Below, piece by piece: positions 7,310 to 15,580 of a stretch of DNA of 19,273 nucleotides (position 1 is the first letter of the stretch; each line of letters starts with the position of its first letter). Source of the DNA: an uncultured Eubacteriales bacterium. Lineage in GTDB: Bacteria > Bacillota > Clostridia > Oscillospirales > Oscillospiraceae. Location: positions 1 to 19,273 of the forward strand of contig URPD01000036.1 of the NCBI GenBank assembly GCA_900549645.1, read 5' to 3'. The position numbers and the translations under genes were made by a program. The notes beneath the pieces are model-generated. The model ran no database searches, was not told the DNA's origin, and was given only the letters and a program-made list of their open reading frames with translations.

Positions 7310-7747
7310 ATGAAGGACGTTGTCATAAACATCAGCAGCGAGCACGTCGGCGACGAGAAGGACGTCATGGAGTTCACGACCGACGGCGAATACAGCTTTG
7401 ACGGCGAGAACAGCTGCTTCAGCTACCTTGAAAGCGACGTGACCGGCCTTGAGGGCACGCGAACCAGCGTCGCGGTCACGCCGGAAGAGATTGTGGTCGA
7501 CCGCGACGGGTACATCACCAGCCGCATGGTTTTCCGCGAGGGCGCGAAGAGCCGCTTCCTGTACGATACGCCGTACGGCGCGGCGACGATGGGCATAGAC
7601 ACGAGAAAGATAAAGAAAAGCTTCAACGAACACGGCGGCAGCCTTGAGATAGATTATGTCGTAGACATGGAGCATACCGTTGTGAGCCGGAACATATTCA
7701 AGCTCAACATTACTGAACAGAAGAGGGAACAGCAATGGCAAATCTGA
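7310..7747 (+). CDS. DUF1934 (YwiB-like) beta-barrel protein
   Basis: 145 residues, no signal peptide. The pattern (MKDVVINISSEH at the start; the central TRTSVAVTPEEIVVDRDG; then FREGAKSRFLYDTPYG; then the end LEIDYVVDMEHTVVSRNIFKL) fits DUF1934, a small calycin-like beta-barrel family whose Bacillus member YwiB is encoded beside argS. Molecular function is not established. The start codon abuts the preceding stop, with GGAGGTGG as the ribosome-binding site inside the racemase gene. Its last 13 bases overlap the start of argS, so the three genes form a coupled operon. The conserved pairing with argS hints at a housekeeping role, but nothing in the sequence proves one. Confidence 0.85.
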   Translation: MKDVVINISSEHVGDEKDVMEFTTDGEYSFDGENSCFSYLESDVTGLEGTRTSVAVTPEEIVVDRDGYITSRMVFREGAKSRFLYDTPYGAATMGIDTRKIKKSFNEHGGSLEIDYVVDMEHTVVSRNIFKLNITEQKREQQWQI

Positions 7748-9480
7748 TACATGACGCAAAAGAGCAGATAAGCAGTATTCTGAACAAGGCCTGCGAGAAG
7801 GCCGTAGAAAAGGGCGAGCTGCCCGCGGGCACGGTGCTCAGCGGCAGCGTTGAGATACCCAAGGACACCGCCAACGGCGACTATGCCGCAAACCACGCCA
7901 TGACCGGCGCCCGCGTGCTGCACATGGCGCCGCGCAAGATCGCCGAAGCGCTCACGGCGAACATGGAGCTTGATGGCACGTGGTTCGACTCCGTCGAGGT
8001 CGCCGGCCCCGGCTTCATCAACTTCCGCCTCGGTAAGAGCTGGTACGGCGACGTGCTGAAGGACATCGCCGCTGAGGGCAAGGATTACGGCCGCGTGGAC
8101 GTCGGACACGGCGCGAAGTGCATGGTCGAGTTCGTCTCCGCAAACCCCACCGGCCCCATGCACATGGGCAACGCCCGCGGCGGCGTGCTGGGCGACGCGC
8201 TCGCAAGCATACTCGACCGCGCGGGCTACAACGTCTGGCGCGAGTTCTATGTCAACGACGCCGGCAACCAGATAGAGAAGTTTGCCGCCTCCATCGACGC
8301 GCGCTACCGCCAGCTCATCCTCGGCGAGGATAAGGTAGAGTTCCCTGAGGACGGCTACCATGGCGACGATATAAAGGAGCTTGCCAAGGGCTTTTACGAT
8401 GTCTACGGCGAGGATTATCTGAAGCGCCCCGAAGCAGAGCGCCATGCGGCCATGGCTCGCTTCGGGCTTGACCGCAACATTCCGAAGATGCAGTCCGACC
8501 TGCGCCGCTACGGCATCGAGTACGACCAGTGGTTCTTTGAGTCGGAACTGCACGAGAGCGGCTATGTCGCAGAGTCCGTGCAGAAGCTGGCCGATCTGGG
8601 CTTCACCTATGAGAAGGACGGCGCGCTCTGGCTGCGCACCTCCGAGATACTTGGCTCGAAGCTCCGCGCCGCGGGCAAGACCGAGGAAGAGATTGCAAAG
8701 CTTGACCTCAAGGACGACGTTCTGCGCCGCGCCAATGGCTTCTATACTTATTTTGCCGCCGACATCGCCTATCACCGCAACAAGTTTGAGAAGCGCGGCT
8801 TTGACAAGGTCATCAACGTCTGGGGCGCGGATCACCACGGCCACGTCGCCCGCCTCAAGGGCGCGATGGACGCGCTGGGACTTGACGGCGAACACCGGCT
8901 CGACATCGTGCTGATGCAGCTCGTGAAGCTGACGCGCAACGGCGAGGTCGTGCGTATGTCCAAACGCACCGGCAAGGCCATATCCCTGACAGACCTTCTC
9001 GACGAGATCCCCGTCGACGCCGCCCGCTACTTCTTCAATTCCCGTCCTGAGTCCCCCGTCGAATTTGACCTTGAGCTTGCCATCCGTCAGGACAGTGAGA
9101 ACCCCGTGTATTACGTCCAGTATGCCCACGCGCGCATCTGCTCGATGATCGCCGCACTTGCGGCGGACGGACATACGGTGCCCGCTGCGGCGGACGCCGA
9201 TCTCTCCCTGCTCGATACCGAGGCCGAGCGCGAGCTGATAAAGCAGCTTGCCGCCCTGCCAGAGGAGATTCGCCTCGCCGCCCGCGATTACGACCCCAGC
9301 CGCATAAACAAGTACGTCACCGAGCTTGCCGCGCGCTTCCATCGGTTCTATACCGTCTGCCGCATCAAGGGTGCGGAGCCGGGAGTGCTGGAAGCCCGCC
9401 TCCTGCTGGCTGACACCGTGCGCCGCGTCCTCGCCGTCGCCCTCGGCATCATCGGCGTCTCCGCCCCTGAAAAGATGTAA
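7735..9480 (+). CDS. argS: Arginyl-tRNA synthetase
   Basis: 581 residues, cytosolic class I aminoacyl-tRNA synthetase that charges tRNA-Arg; unlike most of its class it needs the tRNA to activate arginine. Visible parts are an N-terminal Add-1-type tRNA D-loop-recognition domain (about 1-105), the HIGH-type motif SANPTGPMHMGNARGG (about 136-151), the linker motif with WGADHHGHVARLKGA (about 362-376), the KMSKS equivalent RMSKRTGKAISLTDLL (about 405-420), and a C-terminal anticodon-binding DALR domain (about 455-581; VQYAHARICS, FYTVCRI). The HIGH signature ends in Asn rather than His, a variation found in this enzyme. No T-box leader is present; the gene starts inside the DUF1934 gene. A strong terminator follows. 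Confidence 0.96.
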   Translation: MANLIHDAKEQISSILNKACEKAVEKGELPAGTVLSGSVEIPKDTANGDYAANHAMTGARVLHMAPRKIAEALTANMELDGTWFDSVEVAGPGFINFRLGKSWYGDVLKDIAAEGKDYGRVDVGHGAKCMVEFVSANPTGPMHMGNARGGVLGDALASILDRAGYNVWREFYVNDAGNQIEKFAASIDARYRQLILGEDKVEFPEDGYHGDDIKELAKGFYDVYGEDYLKRPEAERHAAMARFGLDRNIPKMQSDLRRYGIEYDQWFFESELHESGYVAESVQKLADLGFTYEKDGALWLRTSEILGSKLRAAGKTEEEIAKLDLKDDVLRRANGFYTYFAADIAYHRNKFEKRGFDKVINVWGADHHGHVARLKGAMDALGLDGEHRLDIVLMQLVKLTRNGEVVRMSKRTGKAISLTDLLDEIPVDAARYFFNSRPESPVEFDLELAIRQDSENPVYYVQYAHARICSMIAALAADGHTVPAAADADLSLLDTEAERELIKQLAALPEEIRLAARDYDPSRINKYVTELAARFHRFYTVCRIKGAEPGVLEARLLLADTVRRVLAVALGIIGVSAPEKM

Positions 9481-9499
9481 ACCGAAGCTGAAATAACTT

Positions 9500-9550
9500 A
9501 TCCCCCGCAGCATCTGCCTTTTCAGGCAGACGCCGCGGGGGATATTTTTA
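9500..9550 (+). terminator. Rho-independent terminator after argS
   Basis: Outer stem ATCCCCCGC (9500-9508) pairs with GCGGGGGAT (9535-9543), and inner stem TCTGCC (9513-9518) with GGCAGA (9525-9530), followed by TATTTTTA. The converging TRAP operon ends at 9575, and no stronger terminator is seen for it. Confidence 0.88.
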
Positions 9551-9574
9551 CGGCTTTCGGATTGTTTAAATTTT

Positions 9575-10861
9575 TTATACGTATCCCATCAGATGTGGCA
9601 GCCACATGACAATCCGCGGGAAGAATGCCACGATCAGCGTGAAGAAGAACAGCGCCAGCATCCATGGCAGCATGGCTTTCGCTAGTCGATGCATCGGCAT
9701 ATCCAGAATCCTCGCGGTGATAAAGGTGGTCATGCCGTAGGGCGGGGTCAGCGCGCCGAGCGTGAGGGCGACGAGCTGGAGAATGCCGAAGTGGACAAGG
9801 CTGATGTCGAATGCGCCGAGCACGTTGAGCAGCATCGGCGTGACGATAACGGTAATAACCGCGCCGTCCATGAGCATACCGAGGAACACGATGAGTACGA
9901 CAACGAGGAAGATGAACACGGTTCTGTTGTCAACATAGTTCGTTATCAGCGTTACGAGCGCCTGTGGGAGCTTGGTGCGGACGATGACCTGACCGAACAT
10001 GGTCGCCACGGCGAGCACGCCGCCGATGACGGCGACATCCATCGCGGTGTCCTTGAATATCGCCCAGAGCTGCTTGAGGTCGACGAGCTTGTAGACGATG
10101 GTCGTAAGTATCGTGCAGTACACGACGACGATAGCCGCAGCCTCAGTGGCGGTGAACACGCCGCTGTATATGCCGACAAGCAGGATAACCGGAGCCATGA
10201 GCGACAGGAAGGCTTCCTTGAACGCTACCCATACCTCGCCCCATGTGGGCATCGGATCCTTGGCATAGCCGCGCTTTTTCGCAAATACGAGCACCATCAG
10301 CATCATAACTATCGCCCACAGGATGCCGGCGCACAGTCCGGTCATAAACATGCCCATGATGGACGCGCCGGTTATAGACACGTAGATGACTACGTTCAGG
10401 CTCGGCGGGATGAGCGGAGAGAGTATCGCGGAGGCCGCGGTGACGCTGCCGGTGAACTCATCGTCATAGCCGTTTTCTCTCATGGCCTTGATCTCTATCG
10501 CGCCGAGACCGCCCGCGTCGGCGGTGGAGGTGCCGGACATTCCGCCGAACACCATGCTTGCAAAGATATTCACCATGGCCATGCCGCCGGGCATCCAGCC
10601 GACAACCTTGCGCGCAAAGTTAAAGATTCTGGTCGTTATGCCGCCCTCGTTCATTATCTTTCCCGTGAAGAGGAACATGGGCAGCGCAAGCAGCGTGAAG
10701 CTGTTGAGTGCGTTTATTGTGCCGAGCGAGACGGAGACGAGCTTGAATCCGCCCCTCGTCATGGCGAGGGTAATGATGGACGCAAATCCCAGCGAGGGGA
10801 TGACGGGTATGCTCAGCAGCATGAGCACAACCATCAGAAGAAAGCAATAAATACCTACCAT
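9575..10861 (-). CDS. TRAP transporter large permease (DctM family)
   Basis: 428 residues with about 11-12 hydrophobic segments, the usual size for DctM, the subunit that carries out Na+-coupled transport in tripartite ATP-independent periplasmic (TRAP) systems. Characteristic features are the N-terminal SIPVIPSLGFAS, the conserved FGGMSGTSTADAGGLGAI (about residues 109-126), ILSPLIPPSLNVVIY, FTATEAAA (about 235-242) and GALTPPYGMTTFI near the C-terminus. It starts 16 bases after the dctQ-type gene and is the last gene of the operon. The substrate cannot be read from this subunit. In a monoderm cell the partner binding protein is lipid-anchored. Confidence 0.95.
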   Translation of the reverse strand: MVGIYCFLLMVVLMLLSIPVIPSLGFASIITLAMTRGGFKLVSVSLGTINALNSFTLLALPMFLFTGKIMNEGGITTRIFNFARKVVGWMPGGMAMVNIFASMVFGGMSGTSTADAGGLGAIEIKAMRENGYDDEFTGSVTAASAILSPLIPPSLNVVIYVSITGASIMGMFMTGLCAGILWAIVMMLMVLVFAKKRGYAKDPMPTWGEVWVAFKEAFLSLMAPVILLVGIYSGVFTATEAAAIVVVYCTILTTIVYKLVDLKQLWAIFKDTAMDVAVIGGVLAVATMFGQVIVRTKLPQALVTLITNYVDNRTVFIFLVVVLIVFLGMLMDGAVITVIVTPMLLNVLGAFDISLVHFGILQLVALTLGALTPPYGMTTFITARILDMPMHRLAKAMLPWMLALFFFTLIVAFFPRIVMWLPHLMGYV

Positions 10862-10877
10862 ACTCTATTTTCTCCCA

Positions 10878-11378
10878 TTATGCTTTTCTGGCCGCAAGCA
10901 TATGCGCGATATCCTTTGCCGAACTCAGCATCGTATTTATTGTTGATATCAGCAAGCCCACGAAAATAACATAGTAAAGATAGCAGATCTTTATATTTGT
11001 AAACGCTTCAAAGCTCTGGTTGTTGCCTGCCGCGCTGTTGGCGGCCTGCAGCACGCCGTAGGTTATGACGGCGAGGAACACGCCCAAAAGTATCTTTGTA
11101 AACGTGGTGTATACTTCTCTATGCTTCAGCTTGAGTCTGTCGCTGAAAATCGTTATGACGAGATGCAGCCCGCGGTCAGTCGCCGCGGCGATGCCGTAAA
11201 AGACCGTGACCATAAAAGCATACCGCGCGATCTCGCTCGTCCAGGTTGCCGTAACGGTCAATATTCTGAATATGACCTGCAAGAACAGGCATATGGTGGA
11301 CACTACCAATCCCCCGGCGCTGATGGCCGTTGTCACTTTTGTTATGGCGGCAGTTGACTTCTCAAGGAAATTCAACAT
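10878..11378 (-). CDS. TRAP transporter small permease (DctQ family)
   Basis: 166 residues with four hydrophobic segments (about 15-35, 48-68, 92-112, 132-152), matching DctQ, which pairs with DctM and helps dock the binding protein. The family signature W-x-x-E-x-A-R-Y appears as TATWTSEIARYAFMV (about residues 43-57). GGAGGTGTCGT precedes the ATG. It follows the binding-protein gene after a gap of 106 bases that contains a hairpin, and precedes the large permease by 16 bases. Confidence 0.92.
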   Translation of the reverse strand: MLNFLEKSTAAITKVTTAISAGGLVVSTICLFLQVIFRILTVTATWTSEIARYAFMVTVFYGIAAATDRGLHLVITIFSDRLKLKHREVYTTFTKILLGVFLAVITYGVLQAANSAAGNNQSFEAFTNIKICYLYYVIFVGLLISTINTMLSSAKDIAHMLAARKA

Positions 11379-11430
11379 ACGACACCTCCATTATTGTGAT
11401 AAGTTTTCCCCCATATGCCGCCGCGCCCTT

Positions 11431-11447
11431 CCGCCGGTTCACGGCGG
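11431..11447 (-). other. Intercistronic hairpin between binding protein and permeases
   Basis: CCGCCG (11431-11436) pairs with CGGCGG (11442-11447) across a 5-nt loop, without a T-run on the reverse strand. It lies in the dctP-dctQ gap. Such hairpins often stabilise the upstream message, giving more binding protein than permease; that role is inferred. The rest of 11379-11484 holds only the dctQ ribosome-binding site. Confidence 0.5.
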
Positions 11448-11484
11448 CACTGAAGGAGTGTAAAATGTTGCTCTCTAGTTGTTG

Positions 11485-12561
11485 TTACTTGGCGTAAGAC
11501 ATTACCTCGTCGTAGGTAGCGCCGGTCCAAGTGGTCTCGAAGATCTGGCGGAGGACAGGCTCCATGGTTTTCACGATCTCTGCGCGGACTTCGGGGCTGA
11601 GTTCGGTGAACTCAAGGCCAGCGTCAATCAGAGCCTGCTTTGCGTTCTCCATGGACTCGTCACGCATACCGTCGAATTCGGCAAAGCACGCGTCAAACTC
11701 TTCCTGAATGATGGTGCGGTAAGCTTCGGGGATGCTGTTCCAAGTATCGTTGCAGGCGTAGATGCAGGTGATGTCAGCTTCGTGGTTGGTCTCGGTCAGG
11801 TAGGAGGTCAGCTCCTGAAGGCCGGTGTCGTAGAACTGCTGATAGGTGTGGCCGACAGTGTCGATAACGCCGGTCTGGAGGGAGGGGATGACTTCGCCCC
11901 AAGGCATGATGTTGACGTTGACGCCGATAGCCTTCCAGAGTTCAACCGCCGCGGGGTTGGAGGAAATTCTGAGCTGGAGTCCCTTGAAATCGTCAAGAGT
12001 CTTGATGGGCTTGGTGGAGATAAGGTTGTGGCGGCCGAGGAGTGTCGCGGTGACCTGATGGGTGTTGTAGTCATTCTCCATGACCTGCTGGTAGCGCTCA
12101 CCGATCTCGGAGTTCCAGACCGCCCAGAAGTGATCCATATCCTGCATCCACCAGTAGCCGGTGAGGAAGGCGTAGTCGTTGATGACGACCTTTGCCATGA
12201 TGCCGGTGTTCAGGAAGTCCAGCTCGCCGTTCTGCATCTGGCTGTACATCTCAGCGTCGTTGCCGAGGGTGCTGTCGGGGAAGAAGTCGATGGTGACGTG
12301 GCCGTTGGTGCGCTCGTTGATGTTCTCGCAAGCCTTGGCGATCAGCGGGGTGATGAGCGCGCTGCTGGTCATCGTGGAGCCCATGGTGAAGTAGTATTCC
12401 TCTTCAAGGGCGGGATCGGCAGTCTCGTTGTTCTCCGCGGGAGCCTTGCTCTCCTCGGCGGCGGGAGCCTGAGTCTGCTCGGCGGCGGGCTGGGAGCCGC
12501 AGGCTGCAAAGCAACCGACGCACATAAGCACGCAGAGAATGATAGCAATTGTTTTTTTCAT
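11485..12561 (-). CDS. TRAP transporter solute-binding lipoprotein (DctP family)
   Basis: 358 residues from ATG 12561, chosen for the AGGAGG just before it and the lipoprotein signal right after (MKKTIAIILCVLMCVGCFAAC, lipobox FAAC with Cys about residue 21). A Glu/Ala/Pro linker precedes the DctP fold. Landmarks are GHVTIDFFPDSTLGNDAEM, LKGLQLRISSNP-type strand (FKGLQLRISSNPAA) with the arginine that normally salt-bridges a substrate carboxylate, and MPWGEVIPSLQTGVIDTV. After the last, family members usually read D-G-x-E-N, whereas this one reads DTVGHT. An acidic organic substrate is therefore likely but not certain. It captures the ligand outside the membrane and delivers it to the Q/M permease. 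It lies 54 bases after the transketolase pair, in the same orientation. Confidence 0.93.
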   Translation of the reverse strand: MKKTIAIILCVLMCVGCFAACGSQPAAEQTQAPAAEESKAPAENNETADPALEEEYYFTMGSTMTSSALITPLIAKACENINERTNGHVTIDFFPDSTLGNDAEMYSQMQNGELDFLNTGIMAKVVINDYAFLTGYWWMQDMDHFWAVWNSEIGERYQQVMENDYNTHQVTATLLGRHNLISTKPIKTLDDFKGLQLRISSNPAAVELWKAIGVNVNIMPWGEVIPSLQTGVIDTVGHTYQQFYDTGLQELTSYLTETNHEADITCIYACNDTWNSIPEAYRTIIQEEFDACFAEFDGMRDESMENAKQALIDAGLEFTELSPEVRAEIVKTMEPVLRQIFETTWTGATYDEVMSYAK

Positions 12562-12615
12562 GTTTTCCTCCTGTTTTGTCTTTTTTATTTTTGCGCGGTC
12601 AAGCCGCCAAAACAC

Positions 12616-13536
12616 TTATTTGAGAAGCTTTTTTGCGTTCACGCAGATGTTTTCCGGCGTGAGGCCGAAGGCCTTGAACAGGTCAGCGGGCTTGCCGGAC
12701 TTGCCAAACTTGTCCATAATGCCGACCATGCCGAATTTTCCGCCCGGTACACCGGCTATCGCCTCGGTCACTGCGCTGCCGAGGCCGCCGATTATCGAGT
12801 GCTCCTCGACAGACAGTATCGGCATTTTTTCGTGGTACTCGCGGCAGATGTCTTCGTCGAAGGGCTTGAGGCTGGTGTGGTTCACGACCGCCGCGCTTAT
12901 CCCCTCTTCGGCCAGCATCTCCGCCGCCTTGAGACTTTCCTCTACCATGAGTCCCGTCGCCATAATGCATATGTCGCTGCCCTCGCGCATGACGTTCGCC
13001 TTGCCGGGGATGAACGGCGTGTCGTCGGAGGTGATGATGTCTCTCGGCGGCCGCGCGATGCGGATGTACACCGGCCCGTCGATCTCCACCGCCGCGCGCA
13101 CGGCCTTTTTCAGCTCAAGCGCGTCGCAGGGGACGAAGATATGCATGTTCGGCAGCACGCGCATCAGTGCGATATCTTCGATGCTCTGGTGGCTTCCGCC
13201 GTCCTCGCCGGTGCTTATACCCGCGTGGCACAGGCCGAATTTCACGTTTGCGTTCACGTAGCACACGCTGTTGCGTATCTGCTCGTATGCGCGCCCGGCG
13301 CCGAACAGCGCAAAGGTGCTCACGAAGGGCATCAGCCCGCTGTGCGCCATGCCCGCGGCATTGCACACCATGTTCGCCTCGGCTATGCCGAAGTCGAAGA
13401 AGCGTTCGGGATACGCCGCCTTGAAAATGTCGGTCATAGTCGCGTGCGCGAGGTCTGCGTCGCACACGACAAGGTTTTCGTGGCTCGCGCCAAGCTCCGC
13501 CAGCACTTCGCCGTAGGCCTGTCTCTGTGATTTCAT
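12616..13536 (-). CDS. Transketolase, C-terminal subunit (split enzyme)
   Basis: 306 residues; start at 13536 because it overlaps the previous stop by ATGA and follows GGGGGTGGAAG. It holds the pyrimidine-binding (Pyr) and C-terminal domains of a transketolase. FFDFGIAEANMVCNAAGMAH (about residues 56-75) includes the conserved glutamate that activates the thiamine ring. CHAGISTGEDGGSHQSIEDI lies at about 103-122, and the C-terminal transketolase domain includes SVEEHSIIGGLG. With its N-terminal partner it would transfer two-carbon ketol units between sugars or related ketols. The pair is cytosolic (no signal). Split transketolases are common in clostridia; here the pair is tied to a transporter rather than to pentose-phosphate genes. 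Confidence 0.92.
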   Translation of the reverse strand: MKSQRQAYGEVLAELGASHENLVVCDADLAHATMTDIFKAAYPERFFDFGIAEANMVCNAAGMAHSGLMPFVSTFALFGAGRAYEQIRNSVCYVNANVKFGLCHAGISTGEDGGSHQSIEDIALMRVLPNMHIFVPCDALELKKAVRAAVEIDGPVYIRIARPPRDIITSDDTPFIPGKANVMREGSDICIMATGLMVEESLKAAEMLAEEGISAAVVNHTSLKPFDEDICREYHEKMPILSVEEHSIIGGLGSAVTEAIAGVPGGKFGMVGIMDKFGKSGKPADLFKAFGLTPENICVNAKKLLK

Positions 13537-14339
13537 ACTTCCACCCCCAGCTCGTGCATTGCGGCCTTGTAGGACGCGGTGTCGATGGCCTTGCCGTGCC
13601 ATCCGGCCTGATTCTCCATGAACGACACGCCCTTGCCCTTCACCGTGTGGCAGCAGACGAATTTGGGCTTGCCCTCCGCGGGCTTCGCCTTGAGTGCCGC
13701 GGTAACGGCGTCGATGTCGTGTCCGTCCACCTCGTAGCAGTCGAAGCCGAAGCTTCTGTATCTGTCAACTATGTCACCGAGGCTCATCACCTGCTCGACC
13801 TTGCCGTCTATCTGAAGGCCGTTGTAGTCGAGGATGACCGTGAGGTTGTCGAGCTTGTAGTGGCTGGCCGACATTGCGGCCTCCCATACCAGCCCCTCCT
13901 GCGTTTCGCCGTCGCCGGTTATGGCGTAGACATGATAGTTTTTCCCCAGATGCTTCGCGGCCAGCGCCATTCCTCCGGCCACGGCCACACCCTGTCCGAG
14001 GGAGCCGGTGTTGGTGTCAATTCCCGGAGTTTTGAGCATGTCGGGGTGTCCCTGAAGGTGAGAGTCGATCTGGCGGAGATTCCACAGATCCTCTCTCGGG
14101 AAGAAGCCGAGATCGGCCAGAATCGCATACTGCGTCGGGCAGGCATGTCCCTTCGACAGCACGATCCTGTCGCGATCCGGTGCGTGAGGATTCCTCGCAT
14201 CAACGTTTGCGACGTTGTAATACAGCGCCATCATCAGCTCAACGCATGACAGCGAGCCGCCCGGATGGCCGCACTGGGCGTTGTACAGCATGTGAAGAAT
14301 GTCTCTCCGCAGAGCCAAGGATTTTTCTTCGTAGTTCAT
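13533..14339 (-). CDS. Transketolase, N-terminal subunit (split enzyme)
   Basis: 268 residues from ATG 14339, preceded by AAAGGAAAAAAGCAT. This is the pyrophosphate-binding half: CGHPGGSLSCVELMMALYY (about residues 23-41), HAPDRDRIVLSKGHACPTQY (about 52-71), GSLGQGVAVAGGMA, and the thiamine diphosphate/Mg motif running from GDGETQEGLVWEA to LDYNGLQIDG. It overlaps its partner by 4 nt, so 1:1 synthesis is expected. It is the first gene after the LysR regulator, and the gap between them (14340-14438) contains an AT-rich stretch that could hold the operon promoter and regulator site. Confidence 0.92.
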   Translation of the reverse strand: MNYEEKSLALRRDILHMLYNAQCGHPGGSLSCVELMMALYYNVANVDARNPHAPDRDRIVLSKGHACPTQYAILADLGFFPREDLWNLRQIDSHLQGHPDMLKTPGIDTNTGSLGQGVAVAGGMALAAKHLGKNYHVYAITGDGETQEGLVWEAAMSASHYKLDNLTVILDYNGLQIDGKVEQVMSLGDIVDRYRSFGFDCYEVDGHDIDAVTAALKAKPAEGKPKFVCCHTVKGKGVSFMENQAGWHGKAIDTASYKAAMHELGVEV

Positions 14340-14438
14340 ATGCTTTTTTCCTTTTGCCAAATGAAAAAATATATATTGTCTCAAATTGCGTGTCCGCAGC
14401 CGGCGCCTGACGGCGGGCGCGCAATACAGAGCCTTTGT

Positions 14439-15350
14439 TCAGCGGCGCGGCGGCTTGCTGCCCAGCGCCTCGGAGATGAAACTGATCAGCTCCTTGCATA
14501 TCGGCGGAAGATATTTCTTCCGCTTCATCATAAATCCGACCATGAATTCGATCGGCTGCTCGAACGAGCGGAGGACAAGATCCTCGTACTTTTCCATCGC
14601 CGTCGCTTCCGGCGCGAGGTTCACGAATCCGACGCTGCACCCGGTCAGCACCATCTCCAGCATTCCGTGTATCTGCGAGTGCTGGGAAACGACGTTCGGC
14701 TGGATGCCGCTTGCGGTGAAGGTGCGCTCCAGCAGTTGCTCCATCACGCCCGGCGAATAGAGCATGGACACGTTTTCCTTGTCCAGCTTTTTCAGCGGTA
14801 CTCTGTCATACTGCGCGAGCGGATGGGTGTTGTGCATTATGAGCTTTATTTCTCTCCGGCAGACCGGTATCGCGCTCAGTTCGTCGGTATTGAGATCCTC
14901 CGGGATGCCGTTCAGAGCCATGTCCAGCTCCTCGTCAAGCAGTTTGCGGATATGGCCGAGGCCACCGTCCTCGTCGAGCTGTATTTTCAGCTCGCTGTGC
15001 TTCGGCAGGAAGCCCTTGTAGAGCAGCGGGAAGATATCGGAGCTAAGTATCGAGGCGATGCCCAGCCGCAGTGTGTAGCTCGCCTTGCGGCTCAGCTCGT
15101 TTGCCTCGGTCAGCATGTCGTTGTAGTCGCTCAGCAGCGCGTGCACTCGCTGCATCAGCACCTCGCCCGCCGGCGTAAACACGACGGATTTCGGTGTGCG
15201 CTCTATCAGCGTCATCCCCAGCTCCTGCTCCATGACGCGTATCGCCGCGGAAACGGTCGGCTGCGAGACGTATAGCTCCTTGCTCGCCTTAGTAAAATTC
15301 TTGTGCTTGTACACTGCGTCCAGATATACAAGCTGACGCATTTCTATCAT
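14439..15350 (-). CDS. LysR-type transcriptional regulator
   Basis: 303 residues, normal for the family. The N-terminal winged helix-turn-helix (about 1-60) is clear: MRQLVYLDAVYKHKNFTKAS then ELYVSQPTVSAAIRVMEQEL. The C-terminal effector-binding domain (about 90-300) has LRLGIASILSSDIFPLL and the MLEMVLTGCSVGFVN region. GGAGAG lies a few bases upstream of the ATG. It is encoded immediately upstream of, and in the same direction as, the transketolase-TRAP genes. It is the natural candidate to sense the imported compound or a breakdown product. Whether it activates from the 14340-14438 gap or is cotranscribed cannot be settled here. Confidence 0.93.
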   Translation of the reverse strand: MIEMRQLVYLDAVYKHKNFTKASKELYVSQPTVSAAIRVMEQELGMTLIERTPKSVVFTPAGEVLMQRVHALLSDYNDMLTEANELSRKASYTLRLGIASILSSDIFPLLYKGFLPKHSELKIQLDEDGGLGHIRKLLDEELDMALNGIPEDLNTDELSAIPVCRREIKLIMHNTHPLAQYDRVPLKKLDKENVSMLYSPGVMEQLLERTFTASGIQPNVVSQHSQIHGMLEMVLTGCSVGFVNLAPEATAMEKYEDLVLRSFEQPIEFMVGFMMKRKKYLPPICKELISFISEALGSKPPRR

Positions 15351-15473
15351 AATTTTTCTCTCCGGCCTGATAAATCAAAAAAGTCCTGAAAGCTCAAGCA
15401 TTTTTCGATGTAAAGGCGTTTATGGGCAATATAATCAAATCGGTTTTATTTTTCTCTTTTTCTGTACGTCTCT

Positions 15474-15502
15474 AATCTACACTATGCACAAAACCTTTTC
15501 AA
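15474..15502 (-). promoter_or_regulatory. Possible promoter of LysR gene
   Basis: On the reverse strand TTGAAA (15497-15502) and TAGATT (15474-15479) are 17 bp apart, about 125 bp before the LysR start. Other AT-rich candidates exist nearer the gene. Confidence 0.4.
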
Positions 15503-15535
15503 GACCAACATACCATCTTAGACATACCGATATTT

Positions 15536-15580
15536 TATGTATACATAGGCAAAAACTATTGTTAAAATTTTTACCATAGT
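15536..15580. other. Two AT-rich palindromes upstream of LysR gene
   Basis: TATGTATACATA (15536-15547) is a perfect 12-bp palindrome. ACTATTGTTAAAA at 15555-15567 is mirrored by 15568-15580 with 11 of 13 positions complementary. Both lie in the 15351-15638 gap, which holds no credible gene, and upstream of the candidate LysR promoter. They look like operators, but this is inference. Confidence 0.4.

Noticed and set aside
7600..7740. T-box riboswitch upstream of argS
   Set aside because: The start of argS lies inside the DUF1934 coding region, with no leader, no T-box sequence and no terminator/antiterminator pair.
7654..9513. 619-codon reverse-strand frame opposite argS
   Set aside because: Shadow of argS codon structure; the forward strand carries all arginyl-tRNA synthetase motifs.
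11479..13530. 683-codon forward frame across the binding-protein and transketolase genes
   Set aside because: It runs antisense through two well-identified reverse genes and their intergenic gap, and has no recognisable domain.
14340..14438. Terminator after the LysR gene
   Set aside because: GC-rich complementary segments occur (around 14398-14425), but no T-run follows on the reverse strand, so I could not support a terminator. The AT-rich part nearer 14360 may be a promoter, but no boxes are convincing.
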